Below, piece after piece: positions 9,119 through 20,094 of a stretch of DNA of 64,000 nt (position 1 is the stretch's first letter; every line of letters begins with the position of its first letter). A model generated the notes under the pieces. The model saw only the letters and a list, made by a program, of their open reading frames with translations, was not told the DNA's origin and searched no databases. Source of the stretch: Rhodobiaceae bacterium (lineage in GTDB: Bacteria; Pseudomonadota; Alphaproteobacteria; RS24); assembly GCA_002721725.1 (NCBI GenBank), contig PBLK01000007.1, positions 173,075 to 237,074 of the forward strand. Reading direction: 5' to 3'. A program made the translations under genes and the position numbers.

Positions 9119-11314
9119 TTATGCCGCCTCATTATGCCCCAAATGAGCCGTCAGTGTGGTAATTAGCTCATCAGCGGCATCGGGTATCACCGTGCCGGGC
9201 GGGAAGATAGCTTTAGCGCCGGCATCGCGCAGCGCGTCAAAATCTTGCGGTGGGATGACCCCGCCGACAATCACCATCATATCCTCTTGGCCTTCAGCCG
9301 CCAGCGCGTCGCGCAATTCCGGCACCAGCGTCAAATGCCCTGCCGCCAATGAGGATACGCCGACAATATGCGCACCCGCCGCGATCGCGTCTTTGGCCGC
9401 TTCTTCCGGCGTTTGGAAGAGCGGCCCGGCCACTACATCAAAGCCCAAATCGGCAAGCGCTGTGGCAACCACTTTCTGACCGCGATCGTGCCCGTCTTGC
9501 CCCATTTTGGCGAGATAGATAGACGGCGCGCGGCCTTCACGCTCGCTGAAGCGATCAATCATTTCACGTAGCTTGGCGATTTTCGGGTTGTCGGAACCGA
9601 AGTCTTTTTCATAGACATCGGAAATCACCTGCGGCTTGGCTTCATGGCGATTGTATACCACTTCCAACGCGCCGGATATTTCACCAACGGTGGCTTTGGC
9701 GCGACCTGCATCAACAGCCAGTGCCAATAGGTTTCCGCTACCGCTTTCTGCCGCTTCTGTCAGCGCGGCAAGGGCGGCTTGTGTTGCCGCTTCATCACGG
9801 CTTTCTTTGAGCGCTTTCAAGCGGTCAATCTGTGCTGTGCGCACCGCCGTATTATCGACCTTCAACACATCGACCGCATCTTCATTTTCGATTTTGAACT
9901 TATTGACCCCAACCACAGTCTGGCGACCGCTATCAATGGCGGCTTGCGTGCGCGCGGCGGCTTCCTCAATGCGCATTTTCGGAATGCCTTGCTCAATCGC
10001 TGCCGCCATGCCGCCCAGCTTTTCAACTTCCTGAATATGGCCGAGCGCTCGGGCCGCCAAATCATGCGTCAGTTTTTCAACGAAATAGCTGCCGCCCCAC
10101 GGGTCGATGACTTTGGTGGTGTTGCTTTCCATTTGCAGCATAAGCTGCGTATTACGCGCGATACGGGCCGAGAAATCAGTCGGCAGGGCCAGCGCTTCGT
10201 CAAAACTGTTTGTATGCAAAGATTGCGTATGCCCTTGTGTCGAGGCCATCGCCTCAATGCAGGTGCGCACGACGTTGTTATAAATATCCTGCGCGGTCAG
10301 GCTCCAGCCCGAGGTTTGACAATGGGTGCGCAGCGCCAATGATTTTGGGTTTTTTGCGCCCAGACCTTGCATTAACTGCGCCCATAACAGACGCGCGGCG
10401 CGCATTTTGGCAATCTCCATGAAGAAGTCTTTACCAATCGCCCAGAAGAAAGACAGGCGCGGTGCGAAAGCATCAATTTCCAAGCCTGCCACCATACCGG
10501 CGCGCGCATACTCAACCCCGTCAGCCAGCGTATACGCAAGCTCAAGGTCAGCCGTCGCTCCGGCTTCCTGCATATGATAGCCGGAGATGGAAATCGAATT
10601 GAACTTCGGCATATTTTCCGACGTATAGGCGAAAATATCGGAGATAATCCGCATGCTCGGCTTTGGCGGGTAAATATAGGTGTTGCGCACCATAAACTCT
10701 TTTAGAATATCATTCTGAATGGTTCCGGCCAGCTTGTCGGGCGACACGCCTTGCTCTTCCGCCGCGACAATATACAGCGCCATAATCGGCAGCACGGCTC
10801 CGTTCATGGTCATGGAGACTGACATGGTGTCGAGCGGAATACCGGCGAATAAAGTCCGCATATCGAGGATTGAATCAATTGCCACACCGGCCATGCCGAC
10901 ATCGCCGAAAACGCGCGGATGGTCGCTGTCATAGCCGCGATGGGTGGCTAGGTCGAAAGCCACGGACAGGCCTTTTTGACCGGCCCTCAAATTGCGGCGG
11001 TAAAACGCGTTGGATTCTTCCGCCGTAGAGAAACCTGCATATTGGTGCACCGTCCACGGCTTATTGATATACATGGTCGAATACGGCCCACGAATAAACG
11101 GCGCGAGGCCAGGATAGCTATCGAGATAGGGCAGGCCGTCTCTATCAGCTGCTGTATAAAGCGGTTTAACGTCAATACCCTCCGGCGTTTGCCGCAGGGT
11201 TGCGCCATCCTCATTGTCTTGCGCCGCTTTGGCCGCGTTTTGCCAAGCACCGACATCAGCCGAGGCGTTGAGGTTCAAAGACAGTTTTGAAAAATCAGGC
11301 AGCTTGCTCATCAT
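9119..11314 (-). CDS. mutB: methylmalonyl-CoA mutase large subunit
   Basis: [36 protein letters not shown]12-binding motif DGHDRG and GVSSLAAGH retained. Start at ATG 11314 gives a 4-bp overlap with the upstream gene. Confidence 0.95.
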   Translation of the reverse strand: MMSKLPDFSKLSLNLNASADVGAWQNAAKAAQDNEDGATLRQTPEGIDVKPLYTAADRDGLPYLDSYPGLAPFIRGPYSTMYINKPWTVHQYAGFSTAEESNAFYRRNLRAGQKGLSVAFDLATHRGYDSDHPRVFGDVGMAGVAIDSILDMRTLFAGIPLDTMSVSMTMNGAVLPIMALYIVAAEEQGVSPDKLAGTIQNDILKEFMVRNTYIYPPKPSMRIISDIFAYTSENMPKFNSISISGYHMQEAGATADLELAYTLADGVEYARAGMVAGLEIDAFAPRLSFFWAIGKDFFMEIAKMRAARLLWAQLMQGLGAKNPKSLALRTHCQTSGWSLTAQDIYNNVVRTCIEAMASTQGHTQSLHTNSFDEALALPTDFSARIARNTQLMLQMESNTTKVIDPWGGSYFVEKLTHDLAARALGHIQEVEKLGGMAAAIEQGIPKMRIEEAAARTQAAIDSGRQTVVGVNKFKIENEDAVDVLKVDNTAVRTAQIDRLKALKESRDEAATQAALAALTEAAESGSGNLLALAVDAGRAKATVGEISGALEVVYNRHEAKPQVISDVYEKDFGSDNPKIAKLREMIDRFSEREGRAPSIYLAKMGQDGHDRGQKVVATALADLGFDVVAGPLFQTPEEAAKDAIAAGAHIVGVSSLAAGHLTLVPELRDALAAEGQEDMMVIVGGVIPPQDFDALRDAGAKAIFPPGTVIPDAADELITTLTAHLGHNEAA

Positions 11315-13026
11315 GCCAGCCCCAATGTTTTGTGGATCTCTTGCACGAAACTCAAGGCCGCGCATCCGGCGAAGCAATAAGCGTCAATTTCGTCAATATC
11401 GCGCGGCTTTCCGGCCAGCGCGATATGCGTCGCACCGGCTTTTTTCAGCGCGGCGGCCACCTCGGCCGCGTGGCTTTCATAATCATCATCGCTGGCGCAA
11501 ATCACGGCGATTTTGGCATTGGATTTTTTGAAGGCTTCGGCAATCTCCTGTGCATCGGTGCCGCCATCACCACCGACAGCATGAAGGCCTCCGGCCGCAT
11601 AGATATTGGCGGCGAAATTGGCGCGCGGGGTGAAGCTGGTCATCTCGCCAATATTGGCAAGAAACACTTTCGGCTTGGCCATTTGCGCCGCATGGCGCAA
11701 TTGCTCATAGGCAGCCGACAGACGATAGCCATTGTCGCCGCCCGTTGCCAGTGGCGCTTCGTCGAGATTGGGAAACTCGCTGACCCCGACCAGCGGCATA
11801 GCGCGATTATCAACGGCAACATCGAAGGTGGCGCGCGCCTCGGCAAGCGCGGCGTTGATGGTATCTGCGGCGGCGGAAAGACCGCCCGCCGCTTCAATGG
11901 CTTGGAATTCGGTCCAAGCGCTTTCGACCAATTGTTGTGTCAGGTTTTCGACATACCAACTACCGCCTGCCGCATCGGCAACGTGGCCGATATGGCTTTC
12001 TTCTTGTAAAATCACCTGCGTGTTGCGGGCAATGCGCCGCGTCAGTGCGTTGTCGCTGGCGCTGGTGGCCGAGCACGGGGCAACCGTCAACATATCGACA
12101 CCGGCAATGCCTGCGCCCATAGCGGCGGATGTGGCGCGCAAAATATTGACCCAGGGATCAACATCGGAAAAAGCGCGTAAACTTGTTTCGGCATGAATTT
12201 GCGGCGGTGTATCGGGTGCGCCCACGGCTTCAGCGATATTGGCGAACAACATGCGCGCGGCACGTATCTTTGCCAGTGTGGCAAAGAAATCGACATCGGC
12301 GGCGACGGTTAGGGTAATTTTCGGCAAAGTTTGGGCGGCGTCTATGCCCGCTGCTTCCAAAGCGCGCAAGCCTTCGGTCAGTTCGGCCAGCATCCAGCCA
12401 AGCTCTTGCGGCACTCCGGCACCTTGCGCGTGAAACGCCGCGCCATTTGAAGTCATCAAGCGGGCGGAGGCGCGCGCCTTCGTCAAATCAACCATTAACG
12501 CTGCGTCGTCAGCAGACAGGTTGAGATATAGCGGCACATCGCCGACACCGCGGTTATCCAGCAGTTCCAACACGGCGTGCGCCGTGTCGGCATTGGCCGA
12601 AGCCAGCGAAAGGGGCGCAATACCCAACATGACATCGGCCAATAGGGTGTTTAGCCCTTTGCTGTCCAATTTCTGTAAGCTGAAATCAAGCACCAGCGCA
12701 CTCACACCGCCGGCCAAATCAGTCAGTATGGCGGCATTGTCAGCCCCCTTGCGGCCGATAATGATGCGCTGGGCAATATGCCAGGGCAGAAACTTATTGT
12801 TGAGCGGCGCTGCGCCGCGGGTAAAGGGAGCAAATCCCGGCAAACCCGCTTGGTCGGCTGCAGTTTGGCTGTTGGCCTCAGTATAAAGCGGCCGGCGGTC
12901 AAAACCGGCTAGGTCGGTGGAATTGAGACCATCGATAGATTTGCCGCGCAAAGCTGTTTCAACTGCTTGCAGCCAATCGCCCTCCACCAGTGCGCCAAAC
13001 TCATTTCCCAGTTTCAACTCAGTCAT
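11311..13026 (-). CDS. mutA: methylmalonyl-CoA mutase small subunit
   Basis: Mutase fold ([12 protein letters not shown]..., [16 protein letters not shown]). C-terminal B12-like domain lacks the DxHxxG motif. Confidence 0.9.
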   Translation of the reverse strand: MTELKLGNEFGALVEGDWLQAVETALRGKSIDGLNSTDLAGFDRRPLYTEANSQTAADQAGLPGFAPFTRGAAPLNNKFLPWHIAQRIIIGRKGADNAAILTDLAGGVSALVLDFSLQKLDSKGLNTLLADVMLGIAPLSLASANADTAHAVLELLDNRGVGDVPLYLNLSADDAALMVDLTKARASARLMTSNGAAFHAQGAGVPQELGWMLAELTEGLRALEAAGIDAAQTLPKITLTVAADVDFFATLAKIRAARMLFANIAEAVGAPDTPPQIHAETSLRAFSDVDPWVNILRATSAAMGAGIAGVDMLTVAPCSATSASDNALTRRIARNTQVILQEESHIGHVADAAGGSWYVENLTQQLVESAWTEFQAIEAAGGLSAAADTINAALAEARATFDVAVDNRAMPLVGVSEFPNLDEAPLATGGDNGYRLSAAYEQLRHAAQMAKPKVFLANIGEMTSFTPRANFAANIYAAGGLHAVGGDGGTDAQEIAEAFKKSNAKIAVICASDDDYESHAAEVAAALKKAGATHIALAGKPRDIDEIDAYCFAGCAALSFVQEIHKTLGLA

Positions 13027-13038
13027 AAACAGCTCTCC

Positions 13039-14124
13039 CTAGCCGTCTTCTGTCGTCAGTAGATAGCTGATGGATAAAAGCAAGGCAATAAGTGCTGGTG
13101 TCCAACTGGCCAGCGCTGCAGGCATGAGTTTCAACTCACCCATAAGAACAATGAAATCATTGAATAAAAACAATGCGAAGCCGCTTAAAACCGACATGCC
13201 GATGGTTTGGCCGGTAGAGAACATGCGCCCTGTCGGCAAAGAGAAACAAGCGGCCACCATGACCATTGCCACGAGCAGAATCGGCAAAGCGAGTAGCGAT
13301 TGGAAGCGGACTTGATGGCGCGTCACGTCAATGCCACTATTGCCCGCGGCCAGAACATAACCGGGCAATTGCCAGACATTAATGATGCGCGCATTGGCAA
13401 AACTGTCGGCCAGGCTTTCGGCCACGAGACCGGTCGGCAAATCAAATTGCGGCACGGTTTTGGCTATCGCGGTGCCGCGATAAATAGAAGCGTTGTTGAG
13501 GCGGAAAATACCATTGCCGATTTCACCCGAAGGCGCGGTGATGCGGCTTTCAAAAGCCCCGTCTCTATTGAGTAAAATGATTTCCAAATCGAGTAGGCGA
13601 CCCATTTGCGCGTTATCAATCTCGCGCGCTCGGCTAATATAGCTGCCGTTCTCTATCGCCTCACGAAACCAAATGCCGCCGGTTGAGAAACTCAAGCCTG
13701 ACTTTTGCGAGGTCAGTTCGGCCTGTTTGTCGGTATAGCGATTGTGCAACTGCGCACCAATCGGCTCAACGGCGAGAACAATCAGAATTGATAGCAGGAA
13801 AGTAAACACCAATAACGGCTTCAAAAACTGCCAGACCGAAAGACCGGAGGCGCGAATAACCGCCAGTTCTTGCGCTTGGCTGAGGCGCAGCAAGCAAAAC
13901 ACCGAGCCGAAAAGAAAAATAAATGGCAGGAAGTCCATCAGCAAAAGCGGCAGGCGGTGCAAAGTGAAATAAAACGCGGTGCCTGCGCCCAAATTGAAAC
14001 GATTGGCGAAGCGCAGCATTTCAAGAAAATCGCCGAGCATGGCCACCGTGCCGAAGCCCAAAGTGACAATGACAAGCCATAGCGCGAAGCGACGCACCAG
14101 ATACAAATTCAACGTGCCAATCAT
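13039..14124 (-). CDS. lptG: LPS export ABC transporter permease LptG
   Basis: YjgP/YjgQ family: MIGTLNLYLVRRF..., ELAVIRASGLSVWQFLKP, downstream of lptF with a 4-bp overlap. Confidence 0.9.
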   Translation of the reverse strand: MIGTLNLYLVRRFALWLVIVTLGFGTVAMLGDFLEMLRFANRFNLGAGTAFYFTLHRLPLLLMDFLPFIFLFGSVFCLLRLSQAQELAVIRASGLSVWQFLKPLLVFTFLLSILIVLAVEPIGAQLHNRYTDKQAELTSQKSGLSFSTGGIWFREAIENGSYISRAREIDNAQMGRLLDLEIILLNRDGAFESRITAPSGEIGNGIFRLNNASIYRGTAIAKTVPQFDLPTGLVAESLADSFANARIINVWQLPGYVLAAGNSGIDVTRHQVRFQSLLALPILLVAMVMVAACFSLPTGRMFSTGQTIGMSVLSGFALFLFNDFIVLMGELKLMPAALASWTPALIALLLSISYLLTTEDG

Positions 14125-15233
14125 CGTGCCCTTCCAATAACCCTTGCCAATAAGTCAGGGTCATTTTGTTTCAAAATAAAGCCGAAGAGCGCTAGCAAGA
14201 AGAAGGTCGGCCAAATGAATATCAAGCTCGGACTGTTTTGCTCAACCGCTATATCGGCCAGCGCAATCACACCTATTTGGAACATAACGGCCAGCAGGAT
14301 AGCGACCATAATACGCTGGCCATAACCGCTGCGGCTAATGCCACCCGCCGTAATCACGGCAAAGCCAATAAGCATGAAAATAAAAGGCGCAGCAAGGTTG
14401 GAAATCAGTTCCAGCCCGCGCCCCTGCATACGGTTGATACGTCTTTCATTATTCACGCCATGGGCCGACGGATTGAGTAATTGATGAATCATCATGTGGT
14501 TCCGATTAAAGACAATGGGCTTTGCTTGCGTCGTTTCAGGCTGGCTTAAGGGCAGAAGATATGTCGAAAACGTGATAATTTGTCCCTGGCTTTGCTCGTC
14601 TTGAATATGCTGACTGCCATCGCGCAAAATGAAATATGGTTCGCCGTTGTGCTCGGTTATAACGGCTTTTTTAGCTAAAAAAGTGACCGTTTGTTTCTGC
14701 TTGGCGGTATCGTAAATCATCAGGTCAAGAAATTGCCCGTCGTTGTCCTGTCCGCTGGTGAAGGCGGTCATCCCCGGCTTCAAGTCCTTGAACGCGCCTG
14801 GCTGCAACTCCGCTAAAACGATGCGATTACCACCCTCAAACGAGCTGAGTCGCAGGGCTTTCATGGCCAATGGTGAAATATAGAAGGCTAGCAAACTCTG
14901 CAAAATCATCACGATTAGGCCGAGCAAAAGCATGGGCCGCATCACGCGCAACGGGCTGAGACCGGCGGCGGTGAGGGCGAAATATTCATAATCTTGAAGC
15001 AGCCGAACCATTTGCGCGATTACGGTAATCAGTAGTGCGGGCGCCAGCGTGAAGGTTAGCACACGCGGTAAAACAAGCGATGACAGCATCAGCGTTTCTA
15101 AAGGTGATGTGCCGGCGGTCAGCGCCTTGTCGATCAGATTGAGTGCTTGCACCAGCCAGATAACGCCAGAAAGAACCAAAGTCAAAGCAAGCTGACTTTT
15201 CAAAAGACGAATAAAAAGATAGCGGTCGAGCAT
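14121..15233 (-). CDS. lptF: LPS export ABC transporter permease LptF
   Basis: YjgP/YjgQ family: MLDRYLFIRLLKS...LLQDYEYFALTAAGLSPLRVMRP. Confidence 0.9.
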   Translation of the reverse strand: MLDRYLFIRLLKSQLALTLVLSGVIWLVQALNLIDKALTAGTSPLETLMLSSLVLPRVLTFTLAPALLITVIAQMVRLLQDYEYFALTAAGLSPLRVMRPMLLLGLIVMILQSLLAFYISPLAMKALRLSSFEGGNRIVLAELQPGAFKDLKPGMTAFTSGQDNDGQFLDLMIYDTAKQKQTVTFLAKKAVITEHNGEPYFILRDGSQHIQDEQSQGQIITFSTYLLPLSQPETTQAKPIVFNRNHMMIHQLLNPSAHGVNNERRINRMQGRGLELISNLAAPFIFMLIGFAVITAGGISRSGYGQRIMVAILLAVMFQIGVIALADIAVEQNSPSLIFIWPTFFLLALFGFILKQNDPDLLARVIGRAR

Positions 15234-15355
15234 GCGGAGACAATATCAGCGCTTGGCAGGGCTTATCAATCAAATTGCACGCTTGCCGCATCGCAAAATA
15301 TCGGTTTGCGCTGCCAAAACAGATTGCCTAAGATTTTGCTAAAGGGAGTTTTGTT

Positions 15356-16564
15356 ATGGATCTGAATTTCACGCAGGAATATGAAGACTTCCGCGCCGAA
15401 GTGCGCGGCTTTTTGGACAGCAATAAGGGCAATGCACCAAGCCGCTCCGACCGCTCTGTGCGGAGTAAAAAGCGTCTCGCTTGGCAAAAAGTCTTGTTGG
15501 AACACGGCTATGCAGCGCGTACCCATCCGAAACAATATGGCGGCTATGGCGCAGAGCCCGACGCGCTGAAGGCGCGCATTATTGCCGAAGAATTTGCCCG
15601 CGCAGGTGTGCCGGGCGGCATTGCCGGACAGGGCATTAACATGCTGGTCCCGACTTTGCTGGAATTGGGCTCGGATGAGCAGAAAGAAAAATACATCAAG
15701 CCGACATTGAGCGGCCAAATGGTGTGGTGTCAGGGTTATTCCGAACCGGGGGCGGGGTCTGACTTGGCCTCATTGCGCACGGCGGCGGTGGTCGATGGCG
15801 ATGATTTCGTCATCAACGGTCAAAAGATTTGGACCTCGACCGCGCAATTTGCCGATATGATGTTTTGCCTTGTGCGCACCGAGCCGGATGCGCCCAAGCA
15901 TCAGGGCATTAGCTATATTTTGATCGATATGAAGACGCCGGGTATTGAAGTGCGCCCGCTCATGACCATGACCGGCTTTGCCGAGTTCAATGAAGTGTTC
16001 TTTACTGATGTGCGCGTGCCGGTAACCTCGATTGTCGGCCAGCGCGGCGAAGGTTGGATGGTCGCCAATGCGACGCTGACGCATGAGCGCGGCATGTTGG
16101 GCGACCCCGATGCCGCTTTGGGGCGGCTGCGTTCCATCGCTGAGATTATGAAGAAAGAGCATATTGACGGCAAACCGCTGATCGATGATGCGGTTTATCG
16201 TGACCGCTTGGTGCGGCTGCAGGCTGAAGCGCAAGCCATGAAAATGAACGGCATGCGCCTCACCACTTTGGCCAGTGAGAAAAAGTCATCGGGCATGGCG
16301 GGTCTGCTGGTCAAATTGCAGGGCTGCGAGCTTAATCACCAAATGGCCGAGCTGGCGATTGATGTGATGGGTGAATATGGCATGCTGTATGAAGACAGCC
16401 CGTTTGCGCGCGATAAGGGCATGTGGCAAACCCATTATATGTTCGACCTCGGCATGATTATCGGCGGCGGCTCGGCGCAAATTCAGAAAAATATCATCAG
16501 TGAGCGCGGCCTTGGTATGCCACGTGAGCCGAAACCTGCCCCCGGCACGTTCAAGGCGAATTAG
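15356..16564 (+). CDS. acyl-CoA dehydrogenase family protein
   Basis: WCQGYSEPGAGSDLASLRTAA, DFVINGQKIWTS, GGSAQIQKNIISERGLGMPREPKP. Confidence 0.94.
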   Translation: MDLNFTQEYEDFRAEVRGFLDSNKGNAPSRSDRSVRSKKRLAWQKVLLEHGYAARTHPKQYGGYGAEPDALKARIIAEEFARAGVPGGIAGQGINMLVPTLLELGSDEQKEKYIKPTLSGQMVWCQGYSEPGAGSDLASLRTAAVVDGDDFVINGQKIWTSTAQFADMMFCLVRTEPDAPKHQGISYILIDMKTPGIEVRPLMTMTGFAEFNEVFFTDVRVPVTSIVGQRGEGWMVANATLTHERGMLGDPDAALGRLRSIAEIMKKEHIDGKPLIDDAVYRDRLVRLQAEAQAMKMNGMRLTTLASEKKSSGMAGLLVKLQGCELNHQMAELAIDVMGEYGMLYEDSPFARDKGMWQTHYMFDLGMIIGGGSAQIQKNIISERGLGMPREPKPAPGTFKAN

Positions 16565-16575
16565 GAGCAGCGACC

Positions 16576-17649
16576 ATGTATTTCGGATTGTCAGAAGACC
16601 AACTCATGCTGCAAGACAGCGTCGGACGCTATCTCGAAGGCGCGTCTGAATTGGAAGAAGTGCGCAGATTCGTTGATGGCGAGGGCGCACTGGCTGAGAC
16701 TTTGCACAAAGGGCTGGAAGAGCTCGGCGTGCCTTTCGTGCTGCTGCCCGAGGCGCAAGGTGGCCTCGGCATGGGCGTATTGGAAGCGGCGCTAATATCA
16801 GAAACGCTAGGGCGGCATGTTTCGCCATCAGCCTTCACCGCCGCTTATGGCATGGCGGTTATCGGCTTGCGCGAAGCGGGCGACGAAGATTGGTTGTCGC
16901 AAATCGCGTCAGGCAGCGCTCGCATGGGCGTCGGCCTGACCGAGGCAATCGGCGGGCGCGATGATGCCGGTCTTATCGTTTCAGGCGACACGGTTTCGGG
17001 CCGCGCCAGTTTCGTTATGGGCGCAGATGGCGCAACGCATTTTTTGCTCACCACAGGCGACCAGCTAGTCGTGGTAGAGCGCGGCGCAAAGGGCGTGAGT
17101 GAAACCGAATTGACGACCATTGACCGGACCCGCACCCTTTTGACATTGGATTTGGACAATGCGGCCGCTTCTAAGGTGGCAGGAAACAACCACGCTCAAG
17201 CGCAGCGCAAAATGATCGATGCGGGGCGCGTCTTACTGGCCGCTGACTCGCTGGGTGCGGCGGCGATGATGCTGGAAAAAGCGGTCGAATATTCTAAAGA
17301 CCGCGACCAGTTCAACCGACCGATTGCCTCATTTCAGGCGGTCAAACACATGTGCGCGGAAATGGCCGCCAAGTTGGAGCCGTGCCGCTCGATGATTTGG
17401 TATGCCGCTTATGCGCAAGACCATGTGCCGGAAGAAGCATCACTGATGGCGTGTCTGGCCAAATCGCATATGCAGGAAGTTGGTAAATTCGTTGCGCGAA
17501 CAGCCACGGAAGTGCATGGCGGCATGGGCTTCACCGATTTGCTGGGCTTGCATTATTGGTTCAAGCGCATCGGGGCCAATCGCCAATTGCTCGGCGGGCC
17601 GGAAAAACTGCGCGCCGAAGCGGCTGAACTACAAGGCTGGGTGGGTTAA
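16576..17649 (+). CDS. acyl-CoA dehydrogenase family protein (shorter partner of the adjacent gene)
   Basis: DRDQFNRPIASFQAVKHMCAEMA, TATEVHGGMGFTDLLGLHYWFKR; 11-bp gap to the upstream dehydrogenase. Confidence 0.9.
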   Translation: MYFGLSEDQLMLQDSVGRYLEGASELEEVRRFVDGEGALAETLHKGLEELGVPFVLLPEAQGGLGMGVLEAALISETLGRHVSPSAFTAAYGMAVIGLREAGDEDWLSQIASGSARMGVGLTEAIGGRDDAGLIVSGDTVSGRASFVMGADGATHFLLTTGDQLVVVERGAKGVSETELTTIDRTRTLLTLDLDNAAASKVAGNNHAQAQRKMIDAGRVLLAADSLGAAAMMLEKAVEYSKDRDQFNRPIASFQAVKHMCAEMAAKLEPCRSMIWYAAYAQDHVPEEASLMACLAKSHMQEVGKFVARTATEVHGGMGFTDLLGLHYWFKRIGANRQLLGGPEKLRAEAAELQGWVG

Positions 17650-18666
17650 TTACTCAGCCGCCGCTTGCAGTTTCGGGAAGCGGATATAGTGACCGACCAT
17701 CATAGTGGCGAAGGCTGTCGGATCGGGTCGCTCGCCGGTCAGCACGCCTTTGGCGCGCAAATCTTCTTCAATGCGGTTCAAAATAAACGCGATGGACAAA
17801 TCATCACTGCCGCTGCGCCACAGGTTTTCTTCGGCCTCGTCTATGAAGCAGTAGCCTTTCCACGAAATTGAATAGCGCAGTTCCGACCAATCATAATCGC
17901 CCAAAATATCGCCCTCATGACGCAACTGCCATTGGTCGTCGCCCATAAAGTGTAGGCGCGCGGTTTTATTGATGACGGGAATATCCGGCTTGGTTTCGTA
18001 AACGCGGTCAACGCCGTGGAACACTTTATCCGTGTCAATGACGATGGCCGAATTATGGTTCGACTGAATGGCCTCGCGCGGCCCGTCCGTACCCTCAGGG
18101 TAAAAGGCAAACGCGCCGCCTTTCGATTTGCCGAACCATGACACGCAAGTGGTGATGGGGATGCGCCATTGATCAAACAAGCCGCTATGCAGCATGGTGA
18201 CGAGCAGCCATTGCGGCGTCACTTTGCGATTGGCACCGCGAAATTCCGGCACATCGGTATGCACGGCTAGTTCTTGGCCAGGAATGAGGATATTGGCGAA
18301 AATAATCGCCGGCACAATGCGCTCCACGCCGGATATTTTGCGCGCCGTTTCGGCCAAAGCTGGATGGTTCATAAACGGCTCAACACCCGGCGCTTTCACC
18401 TCATCGCCATAGGCATAAGTCTCGCGGAAATAATTGGTGCGCGCCGCAGCGGTGCGCATATCGTCTTGGTTTTCGCTGCCGTCCATGCCATGCGCGATAT
18501 AGTTAAAGGCAGCGTCAAAGCGTTGCGGCAAATCTTCGCCAATGCCGTCATTTTCTCCCTCATTGGCGTAAGGCCCGAAACTGCCGAAATTCTCGGCCAG
18601 ACGCAGCATGGTGGCAGCATCGTCTTCGGTCAAAAACGGGTCCAGATGATTATAATGCGCGCGCAT
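17650..18666 (-). CDS. uncharacterised protein with a putative 2OG-Fe(II) oxygenase-like HxD...H facial triad
   Basis: ELAVHTDVPEFRG (HxD), DTDKVFHGVDRV (distal H), KTARLHF (downstream R). ATG 18666 is preceded by GGGGGAGGTCGCCC; the ORF-track start at 18720 is probably too long. Confidence 0.6.
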   Translation of the reverse strand: MRAHYNHLDPFLTEDDAATMLRLAENFGSFGPYANEGENDGIGEDLPQRFDAAFNYIAHGMDGSENQDDMRTAAARTNYFRETYAYGDEVKAPGVEPFMNHPALAETARKISGVERIVPAIIFANILIPGQELAVHTDVPEFRGANRKVTPQWLLVTMLHSGLFDQWRIPITTCVSWFGKSKGGAFAFYPEGTDGPREAIQSNHNSAIVIDTDKVFHGVDRVYETKPDIPVINKTARLHFMGDDQWQLRHEGDILGDYDWSELRYSISWKGYCFIDEAEENLWRSGSDDLSIAFILNRIEEDLRAKGVLTGERPDPTAFATMMVGHYIRFPKLQAAAE

Positions 18667-18720
18667 GGGCGACCTCCCCCAATTTGTGCCAATGTTGCTG
18701 AAAAATAGCTTGGCGGTCAA

Positions 18721-18749
18721 GAAAAAGGGCGGCGCAAACGCACCGCCCT
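18721..18749 (-). terminator. intrinsic terminator downstream of the thiolase gene
   Basis: Minus strand AGGGCGGTGC-gttt-GCGCCGCCCT followed by TTTTTC: 10-bp stem with one GU pair, then a U-tract. Confidence 0.85.
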
Positions 18750-18771
18750 AAAACTTGCAATCGAAATGCGC

Positions 18772-20007
18772 TTAGACGCGTTCGATGATAATGGCCGGAG
18801 CCATGCCGCCTGCGGCGCACATGGTAATCAGACCGAATTGTTTGTCTTGGCGTTCCAACTCATCGAGCATGGTGCCGACAAGAATAGAGCCGGTCGCGCC
18901 AATCGGATGGCCCAGCGCCATTGCGCCGCCATTGACGTTGATGTGTTCGCGGTCAATGTCGAGGTCGCGAATGAACTTCTCAGTGACGACAGAGAAAGCC
19001 TCATTGACTTCAAACAGGTCAATATCGGCTACCGTCAAACCGGCTTTTTCGAGAACCTTTTTGGCGGCCGGAACCGGTGCATTGAGCATCAAGGTCGGGC
19101 TGTCACCCATATTGGCGATGGCCTTCACTTTGGCGCGCGCTTTCAAGCCATTGGCTTTGGCATAATCTTCCGAGGCCAGCAGCAAAGCGGCTGCGCCATC
19201 GACAACGCCGGACGAATTACCGGCATGGTGGACGTGATTGATTTCCAAATCCGGATAGGCTTGGTTAACCAGCTTGCGGAAAGTCGTGCCGTCTTCATCA
19301 AGCGGAATATCAGCCAGCTTGGCAAAGCTTGGCTCCAATTCGGCAAGGCTTTCCGGCGTGGTTTGCGGACGCGGAAACTCTTCCTTATCCAGTGCCAATG
19401 AGCCGTCTTCTTTATGCACGGCAACCAGTGACTTGTCGAAACGGCCTTCTTCAATGGCGCGTTTGGCATTTTGCTGGCTGACATAGGCCAGCGCGTCAAC
19501 CGCTTCGCGGTCAATGCCTTCTAGCGTAGCGATGGCATCGGCGCATACGCCCTGATGCGGTTGCGGGTGCACTTCACGCAAGCGCTTATTGCCACTGTCG
19601 AGGAAGGGCGAGTCCGATTTCGCATCGGTGCCGAAGCGCGACATCATTTCGGTGCCGCCTGCAATCGTCATATCTTCCATGCCTGACATGATATTGGTCG
19701 CGGCGATATTGACCGAGGTAATGCCCGAGCCGCAAAAGCGGTCAAGCGTCATGGCGCTGGAGCGCACATCATAACCGGCATCAAGCGCTGCCATGCGACC
19801 CAAATCGCCGCCCTGCGTGCCGCGCTGGGCACTGGTGCCCCAAATAATGTCATCGACTTCCGCCGTGTTGATTTTATTGCGCTCGGCCAATGCTTTCAGC
19901 ACGGTTGCGCCCAAATGCTGCGGGTGAATATCGCTTAAAGCGCCTTTGCCCGGTTTGCCGATGCCGCGTGGTGTGCGGCAGGCATCAATAATATATGCGT
20001 CAGTCAT
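18772..20007 (-). CDS. acetyl-CoA C-acyltransferase (thiolase)
   Basis: LDRFCGSGITSVNIAA (nucleophilic Cys), NVNGGAMALGHPIGATGSILV, MCAAGGMAPAIIIERV. ATG 20007 with GGGAGAG upstream. Confidence 0.95.
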   Translation of the reverse strand: MTDAYIIDACRTPRGIGKPGKGALSDIHPQHLGATVLKALAERNKINTAEVDDIIWGTSAQRGTQGGDLGRMAALDAGYDVRSSAMTLDRFCGSGITSVNIAATNIMSGMEDMTIAGGTEMMSRFGTDAKSDSPFLDSGNKRLREVHPQPHQGVCADAIATLEGIDREAVDALAYVSQQNAKRAIEEGRFDKSLVAVHKEDGSLALDKEEFPRPQTTPESLAELEPSFAKLADIPLDEDGTTFRKLVNQAYPDLEINHVHHAGNSSGVVDGAAALLLASEDYAKANGLKARAKVKAIANMGDSPTLMLNAPVPAAKKVLEKAGLTVADIDLFEVNEAFSVVTEKFIRDLDIDREHINVNGGAMALGHPIGATGSILVGTMLDELERQDKQFGLITMCAAGGMAPAIIIERV

Positions 20008-20060
20008 GTAACTCTCCCAAATTTCAATTCGGCCCACAGCTTGTCGCGAAAAGGCGGCTA

Positions 20061-20077
20061 AATCAAGCGTCTTGATT
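20061..20077. promoter_or_regulatory. palindromic candidate operator in divergent promoter region
   Basis: AATCAAG-cgt-CTTGATT perfect 7-bp arms, flanked by direct repeats TTGTCGCG at 20041-20048 and 20076-20083. Confidence 0.45.
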
Positions 20078-20094
20078 GTCGCGTATTCACCCGC

